DNA of 64,000 nucleotides, taken from NCBI RefSeq assembly GCF_000308655.1, contig NZ_BAGC01000111.1, positions 62,001-126,000 of the forward strand. Reading direction: 5' to 3'. The translations under genes were made by a program, and so were the position numbers. This document shows, piece after piece, positions 1 to 7,473 of this stretch; the stretch's first letter is position 1, and each line of letters begins with the position of its first letter. The notes under the pieces were generated by a model. The model saw nothing but the letters and a program-made list of their open reading frames with translations, searched no databases and was not told the DNA's origin. This stretch comes from Nocardia niigatensis NBRC 100131 (GTDB taxonomy: Bacteria > Actinomycetota > Actinomycetes > Mycobacteriales > Mycobacteriaceae).

Positions 1-2172
1 CACGCCGTGCTCGCGATTCACGATAGGGCGGTCGAACTCGTGCAGGAGCAGGCGAGATTACGGGCGGTGCTCGCGACGACGCCAGGTGAAAAGGACGATG
101 CGGCGCAACAGCACGCGAAATGCATCGCGGAAATCAACCGGTCGCGACGCAAGCGGGATCAGCTCGGAATCCCGAGCGGGATCTTCGCTCAGCGAACACA
201 GAGCAAGCTCGACGAGCTGAATCGGGCGATTGCGGAGAAGGAGGGCGAGGCTGCCGGATGGGCTTCGCGAATCAAGGACCTGGGCCGGGATCTTGACCGT
301 GCGGGCACTCGCCTCGATCGGGTGACGCTGGAGCTGCGATCGGTCGAGCGTCTCAGGGTCGGGTTGGTTCCCCACGCCGAGGCGCGCGCGACCGTGGACG
401 AACTGACAGAGCAGCACCGGCAACTTGGGGAACAGCTGTCGAAGATCGAAGACGTCGTCCGAGCCGCATGCCGCGTGCTCGGCACGACAGTGGCCAAAGC
501 CGTGCAGTCACGAAAACTACTCGACGCCATTGATGTCGTGGTGATCGATGAGGCGGGCATGGTAAACCTGCCGTCGGCCTGGTATGTTGCCGGACTCGCG
601 CGGAAACGGATCGTGGTCGCCGGGGATTTCCGGCAATTACCCGCCGTGACACAGGGATCCGGTAACGAGAACGCGGCGCCCGCGGACCGCGCACACTCCG
701 AGAAATGGATGGACCGCGACGTCTTTCATGCGGCTGGCCTGGTGGACAGTGCCGGGTCGGTACGCCAAGATCGGCGGCTGGTTCGGCTTGCCGAGCAGTA
801 CCGTATGCGCCCTGCGATCTGCGCACTCGTCAACCGGGTGGCCTACCGTGATGCGCCGTTGACCACCGGTCGCGACGACCGCAGCAAGGTGCCACCTTCA
901 CCGCTGTTGGAGAGCCCCTTGGTTCTGGTGGATACAAGTGATCAACGTAAGGCATTGGGGGAGCGGTCAATTCGTGGCGGCCATCGAACCAATGCCGTGC
1001 ATGAGGGAGTCATCCACGAACTGGTGCGCGCGCTGCAATCGGACGGTGTGCTCCCCGCCTTTCAGGGTCGCGCGGAAGGGTCTCCCGTTGATCGGCTGGC
1101 CGTCATCGCTCCGTATCGTGACCAGGTGACAGTGCTGCAGAAGAGCATTTCGCACCGTTTCGGGGTCGGCTTCGATGGGCTCGTCGACACCGTCCACAGG
1201 TTCCAGGGCAGCCAGAGACCTGTCGTCATTATCGATACGGTGGCAGGAGCCTCCGATAGGGCAGGCCGCTTCTACGAAGGCGTCGGTCCGTCATCTCAGA
1301 CAACCCGGCTGCTGAACGTCGCGCTGAGCCGGGCGCAAGATCATCTGATCGTCGTTGCCGACGTCGAGTTTCTCGAGCGCTCGCTCCCGGCGGGCAGCGA
1401 AACGGTTCAGATGCTCGCGCATCTGCGAGAGCACGCGCACATACTGCCGGTTTCCGATCTGGTGCCCGTTCGGATGGCGTCGGACTTGGTGCGGCTCTCC
1501 GATCGAGAGCTGGTCAGGCCCGCCTTCTTCCCGAAGGATGAAGTCCAGCGGGCCGTCGAATGGGACGTCGACCGAGCCATACGCAGCATCGAAATCTATT
1601 GTGCGTTCCTGGATCCCGATCCAGTCGACTTCTGGCTCGAGCGATTTCGAAAGAAGCTGTTCTCCGGGGTCAAGGTCGTTGTTCACACACGGGATCAAAA
1701 AGGAGGGTCGAAGGGCGAGAAGGCGGCTATTCGCCTGCGAGATGCCGGCTGTGAGGTCGACGCTCGCCCGTACATGCACGAGAAGGTCGTGATCATCGAC
1801 GACGAGGTGCTCTGGCACGGATCGCTGAATCTGCTTGCCGGCAGCGGACCTACGGACCTGATGATGCGGATCACCAGCCGCGCGTCCTGTGCGCGAGTGC
1901 AAAAGATCATGGCCAGAGCCAGATCCGAACTCCAGTTCTCCCGAACGACATCCCCGGCGAAGAATGCAGGGCCGATCGAAGCGGCGGCACGAAACAGAAG
2001 ATCGGCGGTACCGGTCAAATCGTCTGGGCCGCAGACGAATAGGTACGAGAGCAGCTGTGTGGACTGCGGTGAGCGGGTTCCGGCCGGGGGCGGTGAGCTG
2101 ATCCGTAAAGTCGGGAAGAACTGGATGGTTCGCTGCCTCTCGTGTGCCCGATCGGATCCGCACAGCAGGTAG
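1..2172 (+). CDS. SF1 helicase (UPF1/DNA2-like) with C-terminal PLD-like domain and zinc ribbon, 5' partial
   Basis: The reading frame is open from the window edge, so the true start and the Walker A motif lie upstream; the first start codon inside is GTG at 7. A charged, probably coiled-coil stretch (about residues 15-150 from that GTG) is followed by SF1 helicase motif II (VVIDEAGM, near 181), motif III (GDFRQLP), motif V (HRFQGSQ) and motif VI (NVALSRAQDH). After the helicase comes a phospholipase-D-like half site (HEKVVIIDD followed by GSLNLL, around 1775-1840). The C-terminus has a CxxC...CxxC ribbon (CVDC and CLSC). Helicases fused to PLD-type domains recur in anti-phage loci such as DISARM, where the two are separate genes. 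Only one HKD half site is seen, so activity would need dimerisation or may be limited to binding. A role in defence is inferred from the neighbourhood. Confidence 0.8.
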   Translation, partial: HAVLAIHDRAVELVQEQARLRAVLATTPGEKDDAAQQHAKCIAEINRSRRKRDQLGIPSGIFAQRTQSKLDELNRAIAEKEGEAAGWASRIKDLGRDLDRAGTRLDRVTLELRSVERLRVGLVPHAEARATVDELTEQHRQLGEQLSKIEDVVRAACRVLGTTVAKAVQSRKLLDAIDVVVIDEAGMVNLPSAWYVAGLARKRIVVAGDFRQLPAVTQGSGNENAAPADRAHSEKWMDRDVFHAAGLVDSAGSVRQDRRLVRLAEQYRMRPAICALVNRVAYRDAPLTTGRDDRSKVPPSPLLESPLVLVDTSDQRKALGERSIRGGHRTNAVHEGVIHELVRALQSDGVLPAFQGRAEGSPVDRLAVIAPYRDQVTVLQKSISHRFGVGFDGLVDTVHRFQGSQRPVVIIDTVAGASDRAGRFYEGVGPSSQTTRLLNVALSRAQDHLIVVADVEFLERSLPAGSETVQMLAHLREHAHILPVSDLVPVRMASDLVRLSDRELVRPAFFPKDEVQRAVEWDVDRAIRSIEIYCAFLDPDPVDFWLERFRKKLFSGVKVVVHTRDQKGGSKGEKAAIRLRDAGCEVDARPYMHEKVVIIDDEVLWHGSLNLLAGSGPTDLMMRITSRASCARVQKIMARARSELQFSRTTSPAKNAGPIEAAARNRRSAVPVKSSGPQTNRYESSCVDCGERVPAGGGELIRKVGKNWMVRCLSCARSDPHSR

Positions 2173-2268
2173 GATCGTCAAGCCGTGCGCAGCCGTCGCC
2201 TTTATCTGGGCAACGGCCCGGCACCAGCACCCGAACTGCGAAGCCAATCATGTTGCCCCGGGTGCGCA

Positions 2269-2484
2269 TCAGCGCCTCTGCGACAACCAGCCCGCGTCGA
2301 TCAACTGCTGTGCCAGGTCGTCTGCCTGGCACATGCCTGGTTGGAACGCTTCCGGCCAGCTCGCGAGAACACCGGGATCGGTTGCGTACGAGTTGAATAC
2401 GACGATCGTGGTCCGCGTTGGGCTGAACTGCACGACGGCATCGGCTCCCGTCTGCTGCCCACCCCGGGGTGCGCGGACACTCAT
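2269..2484 (-). CDS. small hypothetical protein
   Basis: An open frame of 71 residues with an ordinary protein composition (FSPTRTTIVVFNSYATDPGV, then an acidic helix-like end). No clear ribosome binding site precedes the ATG, and I recognise no family. It may be the remaining C-terminal part of a decayed gene, since the space between the helicase-PLD gene and the lipoprotein operon holds only short frames. Confidence 0.4.
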   Translation of the reverse strand: MSVRAPRGGQQTGADAVVQFSPTRTTIVVFNSYATDPGVLASWPEAFQPGMCQADDLAQQLIDAGWLSQRR

Positions 2485-2628
2485 GTCAAGTTGTTGAGGC
2501 CAACCAACTATCCCGGACTATTTACGAAGGCGCCGAACAGGATTCGAATTGCATTCCCGGTCGGTGCGAAGAGTAGTGCAAGTCAGGTTGTCAACTATTC
2601 GCGCAGCAGTCCCAGCGCCGGATGCTCA

Positions 2629-2826
2629 TCACCACGGCGGCGCCAGGATTGTCCACTCACGGTTGCGCTTCCAGTCCTCATAGCTGATGGCGTTGGTGAA
2701 TTCCGGTGCCCCGATGTTGTTCTGGCCTTCGTCGTCGGTATCCGTAGTATTCGGCGAGTTACTCGATACCCCAGGGGGTTTCGTGAGGGCGGCTCTGATC
2801 TCTTCCGGTAGATTCAACCAGCTCAC
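2629..2826 (-). CDS. small acidic hypothetical protein
   Basis: A 65-residue frame starting at GTG with a GGAG-containing ribosome binding site about 7 nt upstream. The sequence begins MSWLNLPEEIRAAL, has a polar Asn/Asp/Thr-rich middle, and ends with a Trp-containing tail (EWTILAPPW). It lies just downstream of the lipoprotein gene on the same strand (33 nt gap), so it may be the last gene of that operon. No family is recognised. Confidence 0.5.
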   Translation of the reverse strand: MSWLNLPEEIRAALTKPPGVSSNSPNTTDTDDEGQNNIGAPEFTNAISYEDWKRNREWTILAPPW

Positions 2827-2859
2827 TGCACGCTCCGAACGAGTGACTTTGCTGATGGG

Positions 2860-3735
2860 CTACTGTTTGCTCCCCGGCCAGCCTGGATACGGGTCGAGTG
2901 TGGGCGCAGGCACGTCGGATCCCGTACGGGAGTCCCGGCCTCGTAATGCGGCGGGCACGGGGTTGTCGGGGCGATCGGCACAGAGGTTCTGTTCGCCATG
3001 GGAATTGGTTCCCGGGTCGGTCATCTTCGCGTCGGTGATTTTCCAGTGGCCGAACACGTCGGTGGTCGGATACCGTGCCGGACCCTCACCGGCGGAGAGA
3101 CGTGTCGGCTGGCCGGTTGGCGGTGGCTGCATGGCGAGTCGAACAGTGCGGCCGCCATCTGGCAGGGTCCCGGCACCGCTGACATTCACGAATGGGTGAT
3201 ACTGACCATTGAACGGATCCTTCTCGGCTGGAGACGATTTCAAGTCCAGTCCGTCGACCCAGACGCACATCACGGCATGCCAGGTAGGTTGGGCCGACTG
3301 CGACTGCGACTCCGGCGGATGCGCGGAGTCGTCCGGCTTCAGCTCCAGTACATGCGCATAGAAGGTGCCCAGCGTGTGTGTGTCGCGAGGCTCGTCGAAG
3401 GGCATCGACATGCCGTCCAGGCGCATATCGGGCTTACCGCGTTGTGGAGCTGCCCGGTCGTAACCCGGGTAGGAAAACTTGTCCGGCGTCGGCCATGGGT
3501 TGCCGGTTGGATCTGTGCGGTAGGAGATGAACGCCGACTCCATGTAGGCGCGGGCGATGACCGCCGCATCAGAGGTCAGCACGATTCCCGGCACCGCGGA
3601 CCAGCGAAAGCTGAACTCGAACCGGTCTGGGATTCGATACCCGGGTGTGCTCGTCGTACAGGCCACCAATATCGCCATTAGGCCCAGGCCGACCGTCGCA
3701 CGTCGACAAGTTCGCAGGAAGCCCGAGGCACTCAT
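2860..3735 (-). CDS. lipoprotein
   Basis: A 291-residue protein with a lipoprotein signal: basic start (FLRTCRR), a hydrophobic core and the lipobox LVAC at about residues 22-25. The start is the ATG at 3735, which overlaps the TGA of the upstream gene as ATGA and shows translational coupling. A longer frame starts upstream but would run into that gene. The body has several Trp, Asp and Pro residues and no domain I can name (segments such as AYMESAFISYRTD and WHAVMCVWVDG). It is in one operon with a large WXG-type protein and a small type VII secretion target, so a cell-envelope role tied to that export system is inferred. Confidence 0.75.
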   Translation of the reverse strand: MSASGFLRTCRRATVGLGLMAILVACTTSTPGYRIPDRFEFSFRWSAVPGIVLTSDAAVIARAYMESAFISYRTDPTGNPWPTPDKFSYPGYDRAAPQRGKPDMRLDGMSMPFDEPRDTHTLGTFYAHVLELKPDDSAHPPESQSQSAQPTWHAVMCVWVDGLDLKSSPAEKDPFNGQYHPFVNVSGAGTLPDGGRTVRLAMQPPPTGQPTRLSAGEGPARYPTTDVFGHWKITDAKMTDPGTNSHGEQNLCADRPDNPVPAALRGRDSRTGSDVPAPTLDPYPGWPGSKQ

Positions 3736-6074
3736 CGTGGATGCTGCTCCGATTGGCTGTGCCCGCTGTTCCATCCGTCGTCGTAGGCGAGGAGGCCGGG
3801 AAGAAAATCTTTCATCTTCTCTTTGAACATCGGAAGACTATTCGCTCCGTTCATGCCATCGAGCCGCTTGATGTCGTAGAACGACATCAAATTGCCGTTG
3901 CTGTCGAAGTAACGGCCTATGTTCGGGTCTTTCGAGTAGTCGGGGTGGTCGGAGGTCAGCGTCATGCCTTGAAGAATGTTGTAGAACCGTTTCGACTGAC
4001 TGCCGTATCCATCCAGGTCGGCGTTCGGCCCGAGCTCGGGCACGGCCCCGAACAACCAGTTCTTCACCTCCGGAGCCGCGACCTTGACACCCAGCTCGGT
4101 GAAGTCGCTGATACTGAATCCCATTGGCAGACTATTCGATCCGCCGAGCGCAGGTATACCGAGGCGGGGGATGTGCTTGCCTCCGAACGCGGCGATGTCC
4201 TTCACCGAATCGAAGATCGTCTGCTCGTATTTGAGCTGGGTGGCCTGATCCATTTTCCGGCCGTCGAGTTCGAGCTGCATGCCGGACTGGGCGGCGGCAT
4301 CGATTCTTCCGGCCCATTCGCCGAGCGCGTAGTTGGTGCCGCCGTGCGCCCCGAAGGCCTGGTTCATCTGCGCGATCGACACGTACGCGGCGCGGTTGAA
4401 GTCGACGGCGGCATCCTTGTTGGAATCGATGACAGCGAAGATGTTCTTCACATTCGCCTGGTCGATCGCACCGAAACCGTGTGTGCCGAAGGCGCCCTCG
4501 GTAGTGCCGACCATGTCAGGAATATACGACGCCAGGGTTTGGCCGAGCGCCTTGGTCATCTTCGGGTCCACCATCCCGATCGACTGATCACCGCCGTCGA
4601 GGTGGAGCAGGTCGTGGGCGTGGGTGCTCGCATAGTTCGCCAGCGCCCAGGATGCCTCGCCCGATTGCTGATTCAGGGTGGGATCAGCCGAGGTGGCATA
4701 TCGGCCGGCAGACTCGATGACCTTGCTGACGCCGTCCTCGTGACCGTGCCAGTCCCGACCGAGCAGGTCGGCCACGTGCGAGGGTGCGTCGTAGTGCCCG
4801 CCGTCGGTGACCGTGCACTGCATATTGGTGCCGTACAGCAGGTCGTGGACGGCCAGCCGGTCACCGCCGGCCTGATTCAGCATGCGGTCGGCGAGGTCGG
4901 TCGCGCCGTGTGGTTTCGGCTCCAGCACAAGGTTGTTCGCGGTCGCCGCGCCGATCTCCGCGCCCTGTTTCAGCAGCCCACGGTCGAGGTCGCTGCCCTG
5001 GGCCAATCCCGGATTCCCCTTACCCAGCAGATCGACGAACGTGTTGAAGTCGCCTTCGTGCGGGATGTCGATGAAATTGGCGGCGAACTCGCTGGCCGGG
5101 GCTTTCTCGCTGCGCCGGACCGGGTTCTCCTTCAGCAGTGTTTGCACCTGGGTGGGCAGCTGAATCATCCCGCCTTGGTCCTCGACCTTATCGTCGCCGA
5201 CAGTCTTGATCTGAGGGTTCGACATCAGCTGCATCGCGTCGACCAAGCCCGTCTCGAGCGTTCCCCGCTTGTCCGCCGGTAGTTTGTCACCGAACTGCGA
5301 GATGTCGGAGACGCTCATCCCGTCCATGCCTCGCATCAGGGAGCGCAGGTAGTCGAATCGCTCCTGCGGCAGATCCACATCCTTGCCGTTGAGTAGATCC
5401 TGGAGCTGGTCGGGAGTCAGCTGGGTCGCCAGCTGCAGCCGCTCGAGCTGATCAGGGGTCGCCTTCCCGTTCTTCCACGCGTCCAGATCCTGCTGTGCAG
5501 CTACGGGATTCAGCCCCGCCGAGGCCGGAGTCAGCTGCTCGATCGAGGCCAGCGCCGTGCTCAGCGCGGTGGCGATGGCGTCATCGGCCGCCCCGATATC
5601 GGCCGCCAGCCGTTGCAGGGCGACCGTCTGATTCGCCGCCTCGTTCTTCCGGTCGATCTGCAACTGATTGATCTGGTCCTTCACTTGCTGGCTTCCGGCC
5701 AGGAGCAGAGCTTCCGCGTAGTTGTATGTGTCCTCGACGTACCAATCCTCGGAGACCTTGTAGAAGTCGCCATTCAGGTGGGTCACCGTTTGGCGGGCCG
5801 AGGCGACCATCGGTTCCAACGCCGACTGACCGTTTCTACACGCCGTCGCAAGATCGTCGAAGGCGTCCGCGACCACGCCCATCTGCTGGCGTTCTCGATC
5901 GACCCGTCCGTCAGCGCCGTCACGCCCTTTTCCGGACCAGTTCATGCCATCGATGGTTTTGTGCATCGACGAGGCGTTGTCCCTGACGCCCTTCGCGATC
6001 GACTCGATCGTCGGCGCGAGATTCCCGAGGTCGACGAGCCAGCCCATCACCGTAGATTTGCTGGGCGTGGCCAT
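3732..6074 (-). CDS. large WXG-motif protein (TPR-repeat-region family), likely type VII secretion linked
   Basis: A 780-residue protein starting MATPSKSTVMGW at 6074, two bases after the TGA of the upstream small gene; an in-frame extension further 5' overlaps that gene and is not believed. The first 100 residues are helical and contain a WSG motif (GMNWSGKGRDG), as in WXG100 domains. A long alpha-helical middle with glutamine-rich stretches and a less helical C-terminal half follow. It resembles the actinobacterial proteins often labelled TPR repeat region-containing, which sit beside small WXG-like partners. It has no signal peptide or membrane segment, as expected for a type VII substrate. 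I see no toxin catalytic motif in the C-terminal part, but could miss a divergent one. It is coupled to the lipoprotein downstream. Confidence 0.7.
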   Translation of the reverse strand: MATPSKSTVMGWLVDLGNLAPTIESIAKGVRDNASSMHKTIDGMNWSGKGRDGADGRVDRERQQMGVVADAFDDLATACRNGQSALEPMVASARQTVTHLNGDFYKVSEDWYVEDTYNYAEALLLAGSQQVKDQINQLQIDRKNEAANQTVALQRLAADIGAADDAIATALSTALASIEQLTPASAGLNPVAAQQDLDAWKNGKATPDQLERLQLATQLTPDQLQDLLNGKDVDLPQERFDYLRSLMRGMDGMSVSDISQFGDKLPADKRGTLETGLVDAMQLMSNPQIKTVGDDKVEDQGGMIQLPTQVQTLLKENPVRRSEKAPASEFAANFIDIPHEGDFNTFVDLLGKGNPGLAQGSDLDRGLLKQGAEIGAATANNLVLEPKPHGATDLADRMLNQAGGDRLAVHDLLYGTNMQCTVTDGGHYDAPSHVADLLGRDWHGHEDGVSKVIESAGRYATSADPTLNQQSGEASWALANYASTHAHDLLHLDGGDQSIGMVDPKMTKALGQTLASYIPDMVGTTEGAFGTHGFGAIDQANVKNIFAVIDSNKDAAVDFNRAAYVSIAQMNQAFGAHGGTNYALGEWAGRIDAAAQSGMQLELDGRKMDQATQLKYEQTIFDSVKDIAAFGGKHIPRLGIPALGGSNSLPMGFSISDFTELGVKVAAPEVKNWLFGAVPELGPNADLDGYGSQSKRFYNILQGMTLTSDHPDYSKDPNIGRYFDSNGNLMSFYDIKRLDGMNGANSLPMFKEKMKDFLPGLLAYDDGWNSGHSQSEQHPR

Positions 6075-6076
6075 GC

Positions 6077-6403
6077 TCAGCGCGTCCCGCTGTTGAGATC
6101 TCCAAGAGCTGCGAACCGGGCTGCGGCATCCTCGTCGGTGTCGTGATAGGTGTCGGCAGACGTGCGCAGCAGCCCGGCGAATTCCTGATAGCGGCCCTTC
6201 ACCACACCCATCGCTTTGGACCGCACCGCCTCGACCCTGTCGAGCTGGACCGCGGTCGCCGATCCCGCCAGATCCGAGCCCAAGGTACCCAGGAGCCCTG
6301 AGGGAGCAAACAGACCGCCGAAAGTGGGTAGCTTCCCCACCGCGTCTGCGAACCCGTCGATCGTCGTCGCGGCATCCCGCAACTCCTGCGCCGACACCTC
6401 CAT
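6077..6403 (-). CDS. type VII secretion target, WXG100-like small helical protein
   Basis: A 108-residue, helical protein (MEVSAQELRDAATTIDGFAD...) with the size, the helix-turn-helix pattern and the acidic C-terminal segment (YHDTDEDAAARFAAL) of small ESX-type targets. The tail contains YHDTDED, near the YxxxD/E export signal pattern. It is the first gene of a three-gene operon, and its TGA is two bases from the ATG of the large WXG protein, so the two are probably made and exported as partners. No secretion machinery genes are in the window. Confidence 0.75.
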   Translation of the reverse strand: MEVSAQELRDAATTIDGFADAVGKLPTFGGLFAPSGLLGTLGSDLAGSATAVQLDRVEAVRSKAMGVVKGRYQEFAGLLRTSADTYHDTDEDAAARFAALGDLNSGTR

Positions 6404-6738
6404 GCCGCCCCCTTGTCATATTGCGTTCACCCGCAACGCTTTTCACGCATGAGCAAGATCAATCGAGCTGGAACTTTACCAGGAATCGATCACCCAGAGC
6501 CTCGGACTGGCCTGGCCGAGTGCCAATTCCCTACCGGGCAGTGGGCTCGCGGTGTCTGACCGGTTGCACCGCGGCCGATCCTGCAGAGCCGCTGAGGCTT
6601 TCGGCGGCCTGGTCATGCCCCGCGGTCTCGGATGAACTTCACCGACCGCGGAAGGTTGGCCCCGCCACCGTGCCGGCTCGCGACCCGCAAGGCGCGGTCG
6701 AGGATGCCGGCAGGGCGCGGTCTCGGTCCGCCGGCGAC
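6404..6738. other. intergenic, promoter side of the type VII-like operon
   Basis: About 335 bases with no supportable gene. The minus-strand promoter of the three-gene type VII-like operon should lie at its left end, and the 3' end of the 51-residue gene at its right. I see no strong hairpin. Confidence 0.4.
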
Positions 6739-6894
6739 TCAGCGGCCCTTGATCGCCTCGCGTGCGAGATTTCCGAGTGGGCCGGCAATGCGTGCGAAAT
6801 CGTTGACTACCTTCCAGTCTTCCTTGGTCGCATTCGCGGGCGAGTTTTTCACGCGAGCGATTGCGTTGCGGACGTCTTGCTCGGATTGGGCCAT
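6739..6894 (-). CDS. small hypothetical protein, 51 residues
   Basis: Starts MAQSEQDVRNAI at 6894 with a strong AAAAGGAGAG ribosome binding site upstream; an in-frame extension exists but would bypass it. The protein is short, helical and basic (RIAGPLGNLAREAIKGR at the end). No family is recognised. It follows the 87-residue membrane protein on the same strand. Confidence 0.6.
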   Translation of the reverse strand: MAQSEQDVRNAIARVKNSPANATKEDWKVVNDFARIAGPLGNLAREAIKGR

Positions 6895-6999
6895 TTCATT
6901 CTCTCCTTTTCGCAGTCCATTTCGATGAGTCTCGACGTATCGGTCAGAGCCTGCGCCTACGGTAGGGTCGGGGCATCGACCGGGATTCCGATGCAAAGT

Positions 7000-7263
7000 T
7001 CATATGTCTTCGATGAAGCGCACACCTCGGCGCTTGGCCTCGATGTGCCTTTCGTGAGTGCATGGCTCCGGGTTCGCCATGGAAGGCACCGCCAGCAACA
7101 GTGGCCAAATGAACGCACGGGGCATGATCGAGATGGCGATGTTGAAAGGATTCGCGGCTACGAACATGCGAACCCGAAGGCCGTGTCGCTTCTGGTAGTT
7201 GTTATTGGCAACAACGACTCCTACCAGCAGATAGGTGACTATGAAGATGAATACGGCAAACAT
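7000..7263 (-). CDS. small membrane protein
   Basis: An 87-residue protein beginning MFAVFIFIVTYLLVGVVVAN, giving a first transmembrane helix at about residues 2-19 and a second around 38-55 (NPFNIAISIMPRAFIWPLLL). A GAGG lies 11 nt and a GAAGGA directly before the ATG. Longer frames start upstream but lack a binding site. The C-terminal 25 residues are polar and basic. No family is recognised. Confidence 0.55.
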   Translation of the reverse strand: MFAVFIFIVTYLLVGVVVANNNYQKRHGLRVRMFVAANPFNIAISIMPRAFIWPLLLAVPSMANPEPCTHERHIEAKRRGVRFIEDI

Positions 7264-7407
7264 TCCTTCACCATCCTCGCGTGATGAGTTTTGTCGAGTT
7301 CCACAGAGTCGCGCCGACCGATCTGCGACACGCAAGTCCTCGAAACAGGGCGACGGATGCTGCCGCCTCGATTGCGCACATGCGCCCATGGTGGCCTGTG
7401 CTCTGGG

Positions 7408-7443
7408 CCGATGTCTGTCGGGTGTTGACCCGACAGACATCGG
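7408..7443 (-). terminator. perfect 16-bp hairpin, probable terminator
   Basis: A perfect inverted repeat with 16-base arms (7408-7423 and 7428-7443) around a GTTG tetraloop. It sits 30 bases beyond the stop codon of the histidine kinase gene on the minus strand. There is no T run, which is common for actinobacterial terminators. Confidence 0.7.
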
Positions 7444-7473
7444 TTTGACGCCGGCGCAACGTGATCGGGGGGC

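Noticed and set aside
3645..5282. Long plus-strand open frame over the WXG protein gene
   Set aside because: It is antisense to a gene with clear motifs and coupling; the composition (Val/Arg/His-rich) is typical of a shadow.
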